Assembly (NCBI RefSeq): GCF_901000735.1
Contig: NC_081543.1
Coordinates: 13,093,369-13,157,368 of the forward strand
Origin: Corylus avellana
Taxonomy: Eukaryota; Streptophyta; Magnoliopsida; Fagales; Betulaceae
Length of the DNA stretch: 64,000 nucleotides
Direction: 5' to 3'
A program made the position numbers and the translations under genes. Positions 1-12,109 of the stretch are shown here, one piece after another. Positions within the stretch are counted from its first letter, which is position 1; every line of letters starts with the position of its first letter. The notes beneath the pieces were generated by a model. The model was not told where the DNA came from. It saw only the letters and a list, made by a program, of their open reading frames with translations, and did not search any database.

Positions 1-1334
1 GATAGGAGAGAAACTGCCTTGTGAGAATGTGACGAGAAGAATGGCTTTTTGTTTTTTTTTTTTACGAAGTCTATGTTCCTAGGCAAACAATTGTGTGCGT
101 ATGAGAGAGAGAGAAAAATGTAAGTATTCATTTGGTACGAAAATAACATATGGAAGATAATTATGATTTAACACATTGTGATCATATCATATAGTATTAT
201 AATGCATCAAAATGATTTTCTACCTTATTTATTTGACAAGAACCATATTGCATGGTGTTGCGTGTACTTGATCTTGTTTTTAAAAAAATTGAGTTCATTG
301 TATATTGGCATGTTTCGCGTATACTTAACTCATTAAGTTGTGAAGTTGCACTTTATCTTTCTCACACGTAAAACATTTTTATGATAAAGACCCTAGAAGA
401 TAGTTCGTGGAACACTGCGTAACAGAATTTTGATGAATGATTGAGCCAAGATAATTTCTATGGAGAACCCTGCGATGATTGATTACATGCGGGCTCATGA
501 GCAAGAGGATCTTCTACTATATTGTACTCTTTTCAGGAGTGTATGAAACTCTTCAGGTTATTTACTTGTTAAATTGAGCTTGGAGACAGTAAATCCGAGT
601 GCATTACCGGTTAATTAATTTAAAGAGCATTATACGTATCATGATGCCCTTCTTTGTGTTCACCTTTGGATTGGGTTGGGTCTTGTTTTCGGCCTAAGTT
701 TGCCTTTTGTCAATAGTTGATAAAATTGGCCCGGTTATTGGGCTTCTTTCTTGTCAATCAAAAGTGAATAATATAGTGGGTTCTTTTGTTTTGGCCCAAA
801 TCAAGTATCCCACTTCTGTATAGATAGTGCCTCCACCTAGTGGGTTGGGTCAGTCGTTCGTCTTTGCCAATGTCCTTAACAAGGATTTATAGGCATCAAA
901 AACTCAAATGTAATGATATTGTTGGTGGAATAGTCAGCAACATATAACAACAAATGTAATGATAACTCGTTGTGCATTTTTTGAGCAGTAGCAACTCAAC
1001 CTAGCTATTAAAAAGAAGAAGTGATCTAAGAGCAGGGCAAATCCTCATTTGTGGTTTTCAATAACTCCTTTATGTACTTACAAAAAAATAAAATAAAAAA
1101 ATAACTCCTTTATGTAAATATATTACTCTATGCATAATGAGATATGAATTAATTTTGAACCTAAAAAAAAAAAAAAAAAAATCCATAAGACATGATGAAA
1201 TCCCAGAACGCACACTACTTCTACTTCCAATTGTAAGTTAGAAGTACTATGGAATACAAACATCTTTATTAAAGATAAACATTACTTTGAAGTTCACGTA
1301 TATTTTCTGCTTCCACTACAAAGTTGTTTATGAA
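1..1334. other. 3' flank of RLP copy A, no gene seen
   Basis: Non-coding, AT-rich. The first 120 bases (the stretch with the T-run and GAGA) resemble the distal RLP upstream region at about 5090-5220, so an older RLP unit probably ended here. The last 150 bases before the stop codon resemble the 3' flanks at 11940-12109 and 17330-17433, which marks them as the RLP 3' untranslated region. Confidence 0.6.
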
Positions 1335-4184
1335 TCACCAATACTTGGAAAGCATTTCAAAACAAGACTCAATAAATCTGTCCACAGCTCTAAAATATGT
1401 ATGCCTCAAGTTCTTGTTAATGATTAGAATCCCAAAGAAGACCCAAAATCCAAATGCATAAGAGACAGCAACAAATGCATAGAAGAATAAAGGGCTATCA
1501 ATTATTCTAGTCCATTCTTTTTCGTCCTTATTTTGGCCCTTGTGTTCAGGTTCATGCTCATTTGTGGTTGAGCAGTTTCTTGGCAGAGGGTCTCCACATA
1601 GATCCAGATTGCCATCATAGCATTGCATCTTGAAAGTTGAGAATTGCCGCTCAAATGGGATTCTTCCTGAAAGATTATTATATGCAACACTAAATGTGGA
1701 TAGAGAAGTGAGTCCAACCAATTCATGAGGGATTTTCCCACTCAACTTGTTTTGAGAAAGATCCAAGCTCTCCACATTTTTCAAGTTTCGAAAAGAATTT
1801 GGAATGGGGCCTGTTAGAAAATTTTTCGACAAATTCAAGAAGCGAAGGTATGACAAGTCTCCCATTTCAGAAGGAATGCTACCTGTCAATTGGTTGGATG
1901 ACAAGTCAATTCCAATCATCAACGAGAGTGGTACACCTTTGAAATCATATACCATATTTTTTATTCGCCAAGATGCGTCAATTGCAACCATATTTCCAAA
2001 TCCATATTCTCCAATTGGAGGAGTTTTCCCCCAGAATGTAATGTTACCGAGACAAGAGGGAATTTGACCTGAAACATGATTATAACAGATATCGAAAACT
2101 CGCAAACTAGCCATTTGACACATTCGTTGGAGTAGGTGGCCTTCAAAGCGATTTCCACCTAAAAGAACTATAGCCAATGTAGGATGATCATACAGCCACT
2201 TTGGAATATTACCAGACAAGTGATTATTTTTAACATCTAAGATTTGCAAAAGCAGACTGTTTGATATCATGGGTGAGATAATTCCTTCAAACTGATTGCC
2301 GCCAAGTAGTAAACACTCAAGCGATCTCATCGTGGAGTTCCTTGGGAGCATTTCTCCTTGCAATTGATTATTCGATAGATTTAGATATTCCAGTTCGGTG
2401 CCATCTCTAGTCAACCTTTGAGGTATTGTTCCTGAAAACATGTTGTTAGAAAGATCTAATGTTTCAAGAGACAAATTACCAAATGACCAAGGAATGTTGC
2501 CTTCTAATAAATTTGAGGACATGTTAACGTCACTCAAGTGTGGAAGAAGATGTCCAGCATATTCGGGAAGACGACCTTTGACATGATTATTAGATATGTC
2601 AAGAAACTCAAGTGATGAAGTTTGAATAGCAAAGCAATCAAGAAAAGAAGCATCGATTTTGTTGCTTCTCAAGGATAGATATGTGATATTCGTGTTGAAC
2701 AATAGGTTACAAGGCATGCCTCCCTCTATTGAGTTTCTAGACAAGTCTAGATGTGCCAAGGAATATTGGGTGGAGATGAAGCTTGGGACAACGTGACCAT
2801 TCTTCTTGTTGAGGTTGCAGTCCGCCAAGATCAGATCGAATAGTTGAAAGGTTGGGACCCATGAGGGAGATTCGGTTTCAACTTGAAAATCGTAGTTTCT
2901 TGAAAGATCATTGTGTTTAAGACTAGAAGCATTGGCAAAAATTGAAAATGATAAAACCCCTTCTAAATGATTGCCCGAAACATCAAAATGGGAAATCATG
3001 CTTTGGTTATAGAATAGAAATGGATTTATTTGAAAGATTGAGGATTCCGAGACTTGAAGCATTGGAAAAAGTAGAAAATGATAAATCCCCTTCTAATTGA
3101 TTATTCGAAACATCAAAGAGCGCAATCTTGCTTTCTTTGGAGAATATTGATGGAGGTAGATTACCATAAAGGTTATTACGCGATAGATAAAGTTCTTGAA
3201 GGCTCGCAATCGTCCCAAGACAAGAGGGAATAACGGCTTCCAATCCATTATGCTCAAGATACAACCCATTCAGATGTTTTAGTTGCTTCAATTCGCAAAA
3301 AGCTGCAACAAAATGAGTTTGAGAAAATGAGTGTAGTAGTATTTTGTGGGTGTAAATTGAAGGATCTCAAGTAGCAAGTAAATATTTATTCCAAGCAATT
3401 TAGTCTAATTGGCTTTGATGTCCCAATAAGTATAAGAAGCAAAGCATAGTAGCACGAAAACCCATCTATTAATTTATTTATTTTTCTCTGTTTTGGTTGC
3501 TGAGGAAATAGTAGTGGAAAAGGAAACGAAAACAAATCGGCACAGTACTGAACAACTTAATTTTTGCACTTTTAGTTACTTTCTTGCTGTATAGGTTGAT
3601 CATGAATGAGATTTATGGTAGCCGAATTTGATAATTTTGTGAAATTGGTTTTTTTGATGAGAATATATATATACACGATGGGTCATGGATTGAAGTGTTT
3701 TTCAATAATTTTAAATTCATATATACAAATTAAAATGTATTTTCAACCAAAATATATATGTATTAGGTTTAAACTAATATAGATGAACAAATATTCATGG
3801 ATAAATCAAGTAATAAGAGTTCTCACGTTGAAGCCCTCCTCCAATTTGCATGTTAGTAATTGACAGTTCTTCCAGTTCATCAAATAAGGTGAACAATGTT
3901 ACATTTGGATACCACTTGCTTAATGATTCCATGTCGACATTCAAGTTCAACAATTCGATACGCCAAACTCCCCCAGCAATACCGCCACATACGATTGCAG
4001 GCGTTTGATCACAACAATGGCTTCCATCCCAGCTGCCCAGAAAGCCTACACCATTTGTAGAGTTGTTGATCTCCATGAGAGCTCTCTTCTGTTCTTCGCT
4101 GCATCCTGTACCACAAGCGAAAGAGAAAAAAGTGGTAGCCATAACCCAAATCAAAATGACATAGTCACCAAAAGAAATCTTCAT
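1335..4184 (-). pseudogene. LRR receptor-like protein (RLP), copy A, frame-disrupted
   Basis: Exon 1 (4184-3827) encodes a signal peptide starting MKISFGDYVILIW and an N-terminal LRR cap with paired cysteines (CSEEQKRALMEI...SHCC). Its donor GTGAG and the acceptor at 3303-3305 bound a 524-bp intron. Exon 2 begins at 3302 and reads PFCELKQLKHL, then LRRs, but stops at 3007. A second open frame (3062-1335, 575 codons) overlaps it in another phase and carries many more LRRs, an island-like segment (SWRIKNMVYDFKGVPLS), an acidic juxtamembrane stretch, one membrane segment (LFFYAFVAVSYAFGFWVFF) and a short tail without a kinase. This is the RLP architecture; the family acts at the plasma membrane in defence or development with kinase co-receptors. 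The frame break is shared with copy B. An unrecognised extra intron that rescues the frame is possible but less likely. Confidence 0.8.
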
Positions 4185-4231
4185 TTCGAAATGAAGAGAT
4201 ATAGATTCTCAAATGAATGGTTTAACGGATG

Positions 4232-4241
4232 TATATATATA
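4232..4241 (-). promoter_or_regulatory. Putative TATA box of RLP copy A
   Basis: On the minus strand a run TATATATA lies about 50 bases upstream of the exon-1 ATG at 4184, a normal distance for a plant gene with a short leader. The same run is at 30431-30440 before copy B. AT-rich context makes the call moderate. Confidence 0.45.
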
Positions 4242-4279
4242 AAATATTTTTTCTGTCTCACACATTTGTATATTCTACT

Positions 4280-5220
4280 CAGTCTTTTGGAAATTGCACC
4301 TGCACAGTGACCACGCTCAAATAGAAGCCTTAATTAGTGGATGACTTTTGACCTGAAAAGTTGATTCTCAGTCTCTGCCAATTCCGTAATGAAGAAGACG
4401 AGGATGAGTAATGAAGTCGGGGAAAAGAGATTGATCAAATGTCCCTAACCTTGACCCTGGCCCTGCGGGTTGGTTATTTGGCACTATCAAGCCGAGTCAA
4501 GTGGTGACCGTTCAAAATGATAGAATAATATGAACGTATGATCTTGTTTGTAAGAATCTCTCGTTAGGGTGTATATCCAATGGAGAACAGAAGCAACGTG
4601 ATAATGAGAGAATGAAGTTTGACGTACGTTCTTCTCATTATCAAACTCTATTTATAGAGTTAGGATATAACTCTTCATTAAGAGTCATACCTTGTCACTT
4701 TATCATAACCACCATGGAAGGTTATGATTGGATATGGAAATGACCACACTGGTTATGGTGTGTTCACCCCTTAAACCATCACAAAGTTGACTTGACAAAA
4801 TGTTAACTAGCTCGAACTTGGCTCGGGCTTGAGTCAGGCTTTATCTAAGTGTTCAAATTTGACTCAGTTAAATTTGGATGAATTTGAATTCCATTCAAGC
4901 TCAAATCGGGTTCGAACTCGAGCTTGGAGGCAATGGAGTCGAACAGAGAGTGCGGCTGTGGCAAGTTGGTAGAAGCCAAGATGCAAAAATAACCAAACAG
5001 AAAATATCAACCCAAACCCAGATGTAACATAGCACAAATTCACTTCATACATACAAATATACATAGTGAAGATAGGAGGTGGAATTGGACAGATTTGAGA
5101 AACTGCCTTGTGAGAGATGGGACGAAAATAATGGGTTTTTTTTTTTTTTTTTTTTTTTTTGACAAAGTCTATGTTCCTAGTCAAACATTTGTGTGCGTGT
5201 GAGGGAGTGAGGAAAATGTT
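4280..5220 (-). promoter_or_regulatory. RLP upstream region, copy A
   Basis: Non-coding region 5' of the RLP. Pieces of it (the stretches around TGGATGACTTTTGACC, CACGCTCAAATAGAAG and GAAACTGCCTTGTGAG) recur, diverged, at 24115-24395, 25550-26290 and in copy B at 30480-31420. These recurrences mark other lost or moved RLP units in the window. Confidence 0.55.
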
Positions 5221-5383
5221 ATGTATTCATTTGTTTTTATGGAATTTTGATGGAAATTTGTATGAATTTGAGAAGAAATTTTGTAAAGAAATGAAAGAAT
5301 TGACTGATTTGAGGTAGTCAGGCTCCAAGAAATATCAATTTGGGCAAACTCCAAACATAGATTTCGTTCATTATTCCTTGTGG

Positions 5384-5415
<32 letters not shown>

Positions 5416-5452
5416 TGGGATCACATTTCGGTTTCTCGATAATCCAAATTCT

Positions 5453-5777
5453 CAACTGTAACACCCGACCCCATGAACTACCATTTTATTCCCAAAACCC
5501 CCATTCCGTCAGTCAAAGGCTTCTTCCGTTAGTCAAAAGCGTTAACTCAAACGGTTAAATTGACAATGCGTTGTAGTTTATGAAGGCTAAGTGACAATTA
5601 ATTGTAGTTCATGGGAGAAAAGTGAAGGGTAGACCATCTGAGTTAACGCCTTTGACTGACGGAATGAGGGTTTTAAGTACAAAATGATAGTTCATGGGGT
5701 CGGGTGTCACAGTTGGTAGTTTATGGGGGAAAAGTGTCAAGGCATTGTAGTTCATGGGGACAAAAGGTAGTTTCCCC
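5453..5777. mobile_element. MITE with long inverted repeats, left end missing (copy 1)
   Basis: The two halves are inverted copies: ACACCCGACCCCATGAACTA on the left is mirrored by TAGTTCATGGGGTCGGGTGT on the right, and TTCCGTCAGTCAAAGG by its complement. The right terminus (GTAGTTCATGGGGACAAAAGG, poly-T) has no partner on the left, where different sequence stands. The complete form is in copy 2 at 31582-31972. Confidence 0.75.
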
Positions 5778-6848
5778 CTTTTTTTTTATTCAAATGAGAA
5801 AATGGATTACAGAGAAGGGTCTTTCTCATTCTTGATTCGAATGGAAGTGAGAATGAGAGACCAATTAAGAATACTTCTAAACACAAGGTGGAACTCATGG
5901 GCTTATTTATATATATAATAGTTTCTTTACATAACAGATTAACTATTTTCTTTACAATCCAGCTCACTTAACATAACTCAACTGAAAGAAGTTGGCCCAA
6001 CAGCCCAATAACCTATTCTGCAAATCCAATTAACTTAATCTACCCAGACATACAAATATAAATATAAATTTCTTATAAAATGGGTGGTAGAAATTCATTC
6101 AATTCGGTCTCCAAAAATGTCATGTGTCTTTTGAGCATATGAGAAGCACATGCTATTAAAAAAATATATACTTCTCACATGCTAAGAAGCACATGACACG
6201 CTTAGAACTGGGTTAGATAAATTATATTATACAACACAATTTATAATAAATTTTAGTCATTTTAGTTGTTTAATGAAAATTTTATGGAATCTATGCACAT
6301 TCAAAGCTTAAATAATACAAAAGTAGCGTGTAGCAATTGATGCTCATGAAATTTTCTTCGAAATTTTTTATTATTTTTTGTGTTGACTAACTTTGTTCTA
6401 TATGACTAGGATCAGCTAATCTATGGTCGGAACACACAGGTGGTTTTCAAACCACCCAAGGACAAAGAGTTCAAGTTTATTGGGTCATGAGTGAGAAAGA
6501 GACATCAGACGTATTTGGCCGGTATAGACGCATTTGATTGCCAAAGCTTTGCGTGAAAACGAACCAATATTCCATGTATCTCATCAAAAAATGCCATCCA
6601 CTCCTAAAAGTAAAAGACGGGAATTAGTGCCAAGTCCATTATCAGATTTCTTTTTAAGGTTTTCTACCATTATATTTTGAGGTATAATTTTTTCTATCTT
6701 TAGTCTATTTCACTATGTTCCATCGTCTAATTTTACTGTGTCTAAATTGACTATCGGGTAAACACACGCTCGTAGTATCACATCATCACTAGGTGAGAAT
6801 CAAGTGTCGCATTGACAGTATAGTAGCCATGTAGGCACACTTCACACG
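5778..6848. other. Intergenic, possible LTR relic
   Basis: No gene recognised. On the minus strand 5900-5780 has a TATA-like TATATATAAATAAGCCC followed by sequence that reads like the R/U5 part of an LTR (ATTCTCATTT...GTAATCCATTTTCTC), but no terminal TG/CA or primer site could be placed. 6100-6200 has an AT-rich inverted repeat around GAAGCACATG. The rest is unremarkable. Confidence 0.3.
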
Positions 6849-7410
6849 TAGGGGTGGGTATCAGTTCATTTTGGTAGAGCTATTTTCGGTCTGTTAACTA
6901 AAATTGTCAGTTAAATCGGTTAATTCACCGATTTTATTTCGATAACAAATTATTTTGAAATTTTCAATTAATTAAGGTAATTGGTTAATCGGTTAACTGT
7001 GGGCTTTTTTAATTGGGCTAATGCTATTTTTAAATGGGCCAAAAATTAGTTATTTTGAGTGCCCAAATTGTTTTTTTTTTTTTTCTTTTTTGTGGGTAAA
7101 ATAACTTACTGAACATAAGATGCAAACAATAAGTATATAAGATGCAAAAAACTTACCAAATACTTTCAACAAAACATCACTCCACAAAGTCTATCTGCCA
7201 AAGCCTTAATCGGTGTCAAATTTGGCGGTTCGGTTCGGTTCAGTTAACCGACAACAAAAATTTTATACCAATTAACCGAACTGAACCAACGTCGTAATAA
7301 AAAATTTATACCGATTTTTAACTCACATAAGTCGGTTGACGATTAATTTCAATTCGATCGTAGTAGGCAGGCAGTCGGTAATCGATAAGCAGTTAATTTG
7401 TCCACACATA
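6849..7410. mobile_element. hAT-like non-autonomous element (TAGGGGTGGG family), copy 1
   Basis: Starts TAGGGGTGGGTATC and is rich in short GGTTAATCGGTTAAC and AACCGA motifs in both orientations, as are the elements at 37421 and 39198. No coding potential. The right end (about TCCACACATA) is degraded, and no clean target duplication is visible. Copy 2 has the same element at 33305-33866, so insertion predates the block duplication. Confidence 0.6.
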
Positions 7411-7708
7411 TAAATCACACGCACGCATCATCCGCACACTCACACTAGCCACGCGCCTATTATTTTAGTGTGAAATCTTATACAATTCTTTTTAAACCTT
7501 TACAATCACCTTTCTAACCGTCATAATTTGATTCGAATTTTATCAGTAATAAAACTCGCCTTATTAGTCAAATATCACCCATTGCCATTACAATATTCTG
7601 CACTACTTTCTTCTAAATTTGACTTCTTTGTAGGGGAATGAAAATTATGGTAATTGAACGAAACTAAATTAGACTTGTTGAAGATTTGCAATACAAAGAA
7701 ACAAGGCC

Positions 7709-9992
7709 CTAATGATGCCTAATAAGACGAATTGGAAGTCCTTTTTGTGGGGTGGGCATCATATCACCAATAATTTGCTCATTGGGGAGGATCACCTCCC
7801 ATTTGAACCTCTTCACCACATTGTGAACAAAAGTGAGAATGGCAAGCCGAGCATACTCTTTCCCAGGGCACATGCGAGCTCCACCTCCAAATGGAACAAA
7901 CGTGAATGGAGGAAATGTATTGGCATCATCGTACCTTGAGGGGTCAAATTTTTCTGGTTCTGGGAAAAAATCATGGTTCTTGTTTGTTGAGCTCACTGTC
8001 CAATATACCTGCCAAAAACAATCAATTTATATATGAAATATGTTATGGCAAAGTTTGCCACCCCTTCAAGACTTGTCTTTTTCATGGGACTTTATGTTTG
8101 TGCCAATCTTTTCGTAGAGCACTCACTTTGTGCTAGCTCTTGGTAAAAAATTTCAAAAAAGCTAGCCCAAATACTAAAAGATTTGTTGAGCTTTATAGTG
8201 CTTTGATTCTCTCTCTACTTTAAGAATAGTAAAGATAGATAATAAAAAATAATGAATAGTTTAAAAATATAATGACGAAAATAGATGGTTAAAATGTAGA
8301 TAGATAAAATGTTGAGTTGTATGTAGTGTATGTAGTTTGAAAAAAAAAATAGTCCAAATTGAAGAAAAAAAATGTGTTCTTTAACTAAAGGAAAATTTTC
8401 ATTCATCATCTTTAATCTTTCGTTAATTACTTTTATAATTATACCCTTAAACTTTAAAAGTGTCAATATAAAGTTATCGTCTTTCAAAAAATTTCAATGT
8501 CAACCCTCTTATTCAAATTCAAAGAACATAGCAAATGTCTGAAAGATTATAACTTTAAATTGACCATTTTCAAAGTATAAAAATATGATTATAAAAGTGA
8601 TAAAAGATAAAGAATGATACGGTTCCTCTTAGACTCTCGGTGCTCTTTTCATTCTACAGTATATGAAGGCTCAGTTAAAAAAAAAAAACCATTATCTACT
8701 TAGAATGAGAGAAACACTAGCGTTTCTCGTAAAAGATAAAAGATTATGGAAGACCAAATTGATTGCAATTAATATACCTTCCACCCCTTTGGAATGGTGT
8801 AACCGGCATAGGTAAAATCAGTGAGAGCCACCCTGAAAGTCCCCTGAAGTGGTGGTGTGAGCCTCATGACTTCACTCAACACCTTCCAAGAATACTTCAT
8901 TTTCTGTGTGTCTTCCCAATCCAATACTTCCCCGGGCTTCTTCGACGCTGAGACCTCCAATTGCTCTGGATTTCAGTAAAAACAAAAACAAAACAACCCA
9001 TTACATAAAAACCCAGAAAGATTTTCGTAGAAAAAGGAAAAAATATATACGTTCGTACCAGCGAGGATCTTCTCGTAGATGTCTGGTCTCTCTCCGACAT
9101 ATTTCATGAAGAAAGTCATGGCAGTAGCCACTGTGCTATACCCTGCAACAAGCAAACCCATGATCTTGTCGGCAATTTCAGCCTCCGGCATATATTTCCC
9201 AGATGGGTCGGTGACGACAATCATGTGCGACAGTATATCCTGCATGGGTGCTCCGGTTGCCATGGCTGCCTTCTTCTCCCCAATAATCGTCCTCAGCTCC
9301 CGGCGGATCCCCGCCGCTGCTCTGTTTGCTTTATAAAATATTGTTCCCGGGAAATTCACCGGAATCGAATGCATCCCCAGCGTAATGTCATCGAATTTGC
9401 TCACAAGCCGAGCAATACGTTCTGGATCATCGGTGCCCAAGAAAAATCTGCAAGCGAGAGTCAAGGTGAGCGTTTTCGCAAAAGGGAAGGCCTTGACGAC
9501 GTCGTTTCCTTCCCAGTGAGTTTGCAAATGTTGCTGTGTTATGGAGTCCATTTTCCCCAAGTACCGCACCAATGCTTCAGGCTTCAAAAACCCCGGCGAT
9601 TTTAAGATTTTTGCCTGGTTGTCGAGGGAGACTGGCGCGGCAGAGGGCTTTTGGTAAGACCGGAAGATCTTTTGCATTGAATGAGGACGGAATGCGGTGA
9701 AGAGCTTTTGCTCGTTGGAGAAGAGGAATTTGTGTCCGCTGGGGCCGCAGATGACTGCGGTTTCCTCTCCGAGAATTTTCGTCTTGAATATATCAGGGGA
9801 GTACTTGTTCATCCGTTCGAACACAAACTTTTCTGGCTTCCCAAACAGGAACTCGAGAGTTTCACCCATGATAGGCCATCCGAAGCTCCCTGGTGGCAGG
9901 TTCCGAGAACCCTTGGATCTGGGTGTGAAAGCAAAGATGCTAAGAAGAAGAACCAGAGGGACCAAAGCTAGGATGAGGAAGAAGGCCGCCAT
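7709..9992 (-). CDS. CYP716: CYP716-family cytochrome P450, copy A (three exons)
   Basis: Exons 9992-9059, 8965-8778 and 8008-7709 join with GT/AG borders to 473 codons, the usual CYP716 length. Visible features: N-terminal anchor (residues 2-22), proline-rich hinge NLPPG (31-35), I-helix segment AGYST (283-287), ExxR as EVMR (343-346), the FDPSRY motif (395-400), and the haem loop [10 protein letters not shown] with Cys421. CYP716 enzymes are ER-bound and oxidise triterpenes (typically C-28 of beta-amyrin) with a P450 reductase; substrate here is inferred from family only. The acidic residue usual before the I-helix threonine is Ser. Copy B differs at four residues (A3V, F5L, D387E, T405A). 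The sequence 51 bases upstream of the ATG is an N gap, so its promoter is unseen. Confidence 0.93.
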
Positions 9993-10043
9993 GGTTGGTG
10001 TTGTAGAGGTTGCTGAGATAGAAGATAGAAGGGGAAATGGGTA

Positions 10044-10143
10044 NNNNNNNNNNNNNNNNNNNNNNNNNNNNNNNNNNNNNNNNNNNNNNNNNNNNNNNNN
10101 NNNNNNNNNNNNNNNNNNNNNNNNNNNNNNNNNNNNNNNNNNN
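10044..10143. other. Assembly gap, 100 N
   Basis: Run of 100 N, a conventional length for a gap of unknown size. It begins 51 bases upstream of the CYP716 copy A start codon and is followed by a GA microsatellite. Sequence beyond it does not match block copy 2, so the duplication breakpoint and the P450 promoter both fall inside or at this gap. Confidence 0.99.
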
Positions 10144-11130
10144 AGAGAGAGAGAGATTTGTGGGACTGTGGGAGAAAGGGATACATCAAGATTTTTTTTT
10201 TTTTTTTTCTTTAACTTTATGCGCAAGTAATACGATAACATTTTTTTTTCTTTTATGGGAAAGAGACTAAGAGTGGATTGAGATCACAAATACAATAATC
10301 TAGGGTAAGCATGGGGTGCAATATCTTTTTTATGGACCATTTACTTTAAATAAACTATTCAAATTGTACTCAAAAAAAAAAAAAAAAATTAGTTGGGGGT
10401 GATTTGGCCATCCTTTCTAGCCACAACTCGGGTGGCTAAACCACCCCAACGTCCAAGTGTGGTTTGGCCATTTCAAACCACTTCTACCACCTCTTTTCTT
10501 TTCTTTGTTTTGGACTACTTATTTACAATGAATGCCCATAAGAAAAGGGTAATGCATCCGTTTACAATTCTAATGGTGTAATGCTTGTCATCTAAGATGC
10601 ATTTTCAAACTGCCGTTCATGCTTGGCTACGGAGCCAAGCATCAAATGGGCCAAACCATTTTTTCGGCTCATTCTTTATTTTACATTCTACTAATTGATT
10701 TAAGATGTTTGTTGTGTTGGGTTGCCTCGCCTATTTTTGGATTGTGTTAATTATTGTAATTTTAGCCTCCCTTTTTTCCTTTCATATTGCTTGGAAAACA
10801 AAAAAGTGCATTTTCTGGTGACCAGGCTGTTTCCACGTTGCCTCTTTCTTTCTTTCTTTGTTTTTCTTTTTAATTTTATTTTGCCTAAGTTAGGCAAAAA
10901 AAAAAAAAAAAAAAAAATTGCATTTTAAGATGTAAACTTCTTGTGAGGGTCTCTTCCCGCTTCCAGTATTTGCTAAAAAAACAATAAAAAAAAACCCTTA
11001 TCCTGTGGGCCTGTGGCTATAAATAAAGATGTTGTGATGACTAAGTGACATATAGAATTGGAAAATGGAGAGGATCCATGTAAATTGAAAAAATGGTAGT
11101 ATTGCATTAAACTATCATTATAGAGAAATA
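10144..11130. other. Intergenic, repeats only
   Basis: GA-rich start, several homopolymer A/T runs, and a small region with GGTGGCTAAACCACCCC-type inverted motifs at 10400-10500 that looks like a decayed transposon end. A short palindrome GCTTGGCTACGGAGCCAAGC lies at 10621-10640. No gene seen. Confidence 0.4.
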
Positions 11131-11293
11131 GAAAATGTTAAGTGTTCTTCTTATGTTCTCTTAGTTCTTGGTAAATATTATTTTTTATAAACTAAGTGAA
11201 AGAAATAAAGACAAATTTCTTTTTTGCTTTTTAAAAAAATAATATTGTAGGACCAGAACGTGAGAAGGACATAAGGAGAACACATAGTATTCC
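11131..11293. mobile_element. Short MITE, member 1 of an adjacent pair
   Basis: Inverted ends: left AGTGTTCTTCTTATGTTCTC pairs with the right end, whose complement reads TGTGTTCTCCTTATGTCCTT. The centre is AT-rich (AAATATTATTTTTTATAAACT). No coding capacity. The next 150 bases hold a second member. Confidence 0.6.
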
Positions 11294-11330
11294 ACATATT
11301 TAATCCATCGCTCCCACTAAATGAGACAGG

Positions 11331-11480
11331 AGTTATTATGTGCTCTCCTAGTCCTATATAAATATTATTTTTTAAAAATCAGGTGAGAGAAATAAGAGTC
11401 TTTTTTTTTTTTTTTTTTTTTTTGCTTTTTAAAAAAGTAATATACACATAAGACCATAAGAGCACTTAGCATTTCCCAAT
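11331..11480. mobile_element. Short MITE, member 2 of an adjacent pair
   Basis: Same layout as the element at 11131: TTATGTGCTCTCCTAGTCCT on the left, an AT-rich core with AAATATTATTTTTTAAAAATC, and a right end whose complement reads GCTAAGTGCTCTTATGGTCT. The two are diverged, so they are probably independent insertions of one family. Confidence 0.55.
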
Positions 11481-12109
11481 GAGAAACTGGCTCAAGATAA
11501 CTATCCATATATACGTTTTATCACATTAATTACAACAGTATACTATAGCTCAGATAGCTTTCTTTTTATTTTGAATGTTTGTCTTGTAACATGATTCAAT
11601 ATAACTGTGTATTCTATATAAGATCAACACAACATATGGTTGTCCTAAGTTTACCAAATTCACAGCAATTCAATTTTTTTTTTTTTTTTTTTTTCAGTTT
11701 TGTTGACAGCAATTACTATCAAAATCCAAACCAGGCTAATTTGTTTTCAAATGCTTTAAGATGCAACATGTATGAAGGACATACAGTTCTTGCTTTTCCT
11801 TAATGATTTTTTTTTTTTTTTTTGAAAGATCCCAATTAAAATATTTGGAATAAAGTGAGCATCCTCATTGGTCTTAAGAAGCAAAAATTTCAAGAGCCAT
11901 GCATATCATTGACAACACATCAAAGAACACAAAGGGCAGAACAAATCTCATAATCTATAATGAAATCCCCAAACCCCTACAACTTGTATACAACATCTAC
12001 TTCCAAGTGTAACATGGAAGCACTCTACAATACAACATCTTTATTCAAGACAGACATTATTTTGAAGTTCAGATATCTTTTCCGGTTCCACTACCAAGTT
12101 GGTTGTGAA

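Larger units (their letters stand above)
1..10043. repeat. Segmental duplication, copy 1 (RLP + CYP716)
   Basis: This block matches 26201-36547 almost base for base in the same orientation. The offset is exactly 26200 at the left end, 26457 at the P450 last exon and 26504 at its first exon; the changes come from a few small indels plus the gapped region of copy 2. It contains one broken RLP gene and one complete CYP716 gene, both on the minus strand. Similarity is already full at base 1, so the true left edge lies at or beyond the window start. The right edge is hidden by a 100-N gap: bases after the gap do not match copy 2. Confidence 0.95.

Noticed and set aside
1804..2067. Plus-strand frames opposite the RLP genes (also 12579-12872, 21591-21779, 28004-28267)
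   Set aside because: Shadows of the LRR coding frame on the other strand, repeated wherever the RLP sequence is repeated.
8973..9060. Extension of P450 exon 1 to the stop at 8973
   Set aside because: The GT donor at 9057-9058 and the acceptor at 8966-8968 give the conserved EKILAEQLEV join; the extension is intron.
9697..10230. Plus-strand open frames opposite CYP716 exon 1 (also 9079-9605 and the matching frames in 35583-36548)
   Set aside because: They are antisense to a well-supported P450 exon, cross the N gap in one case, and have no family resemblance.
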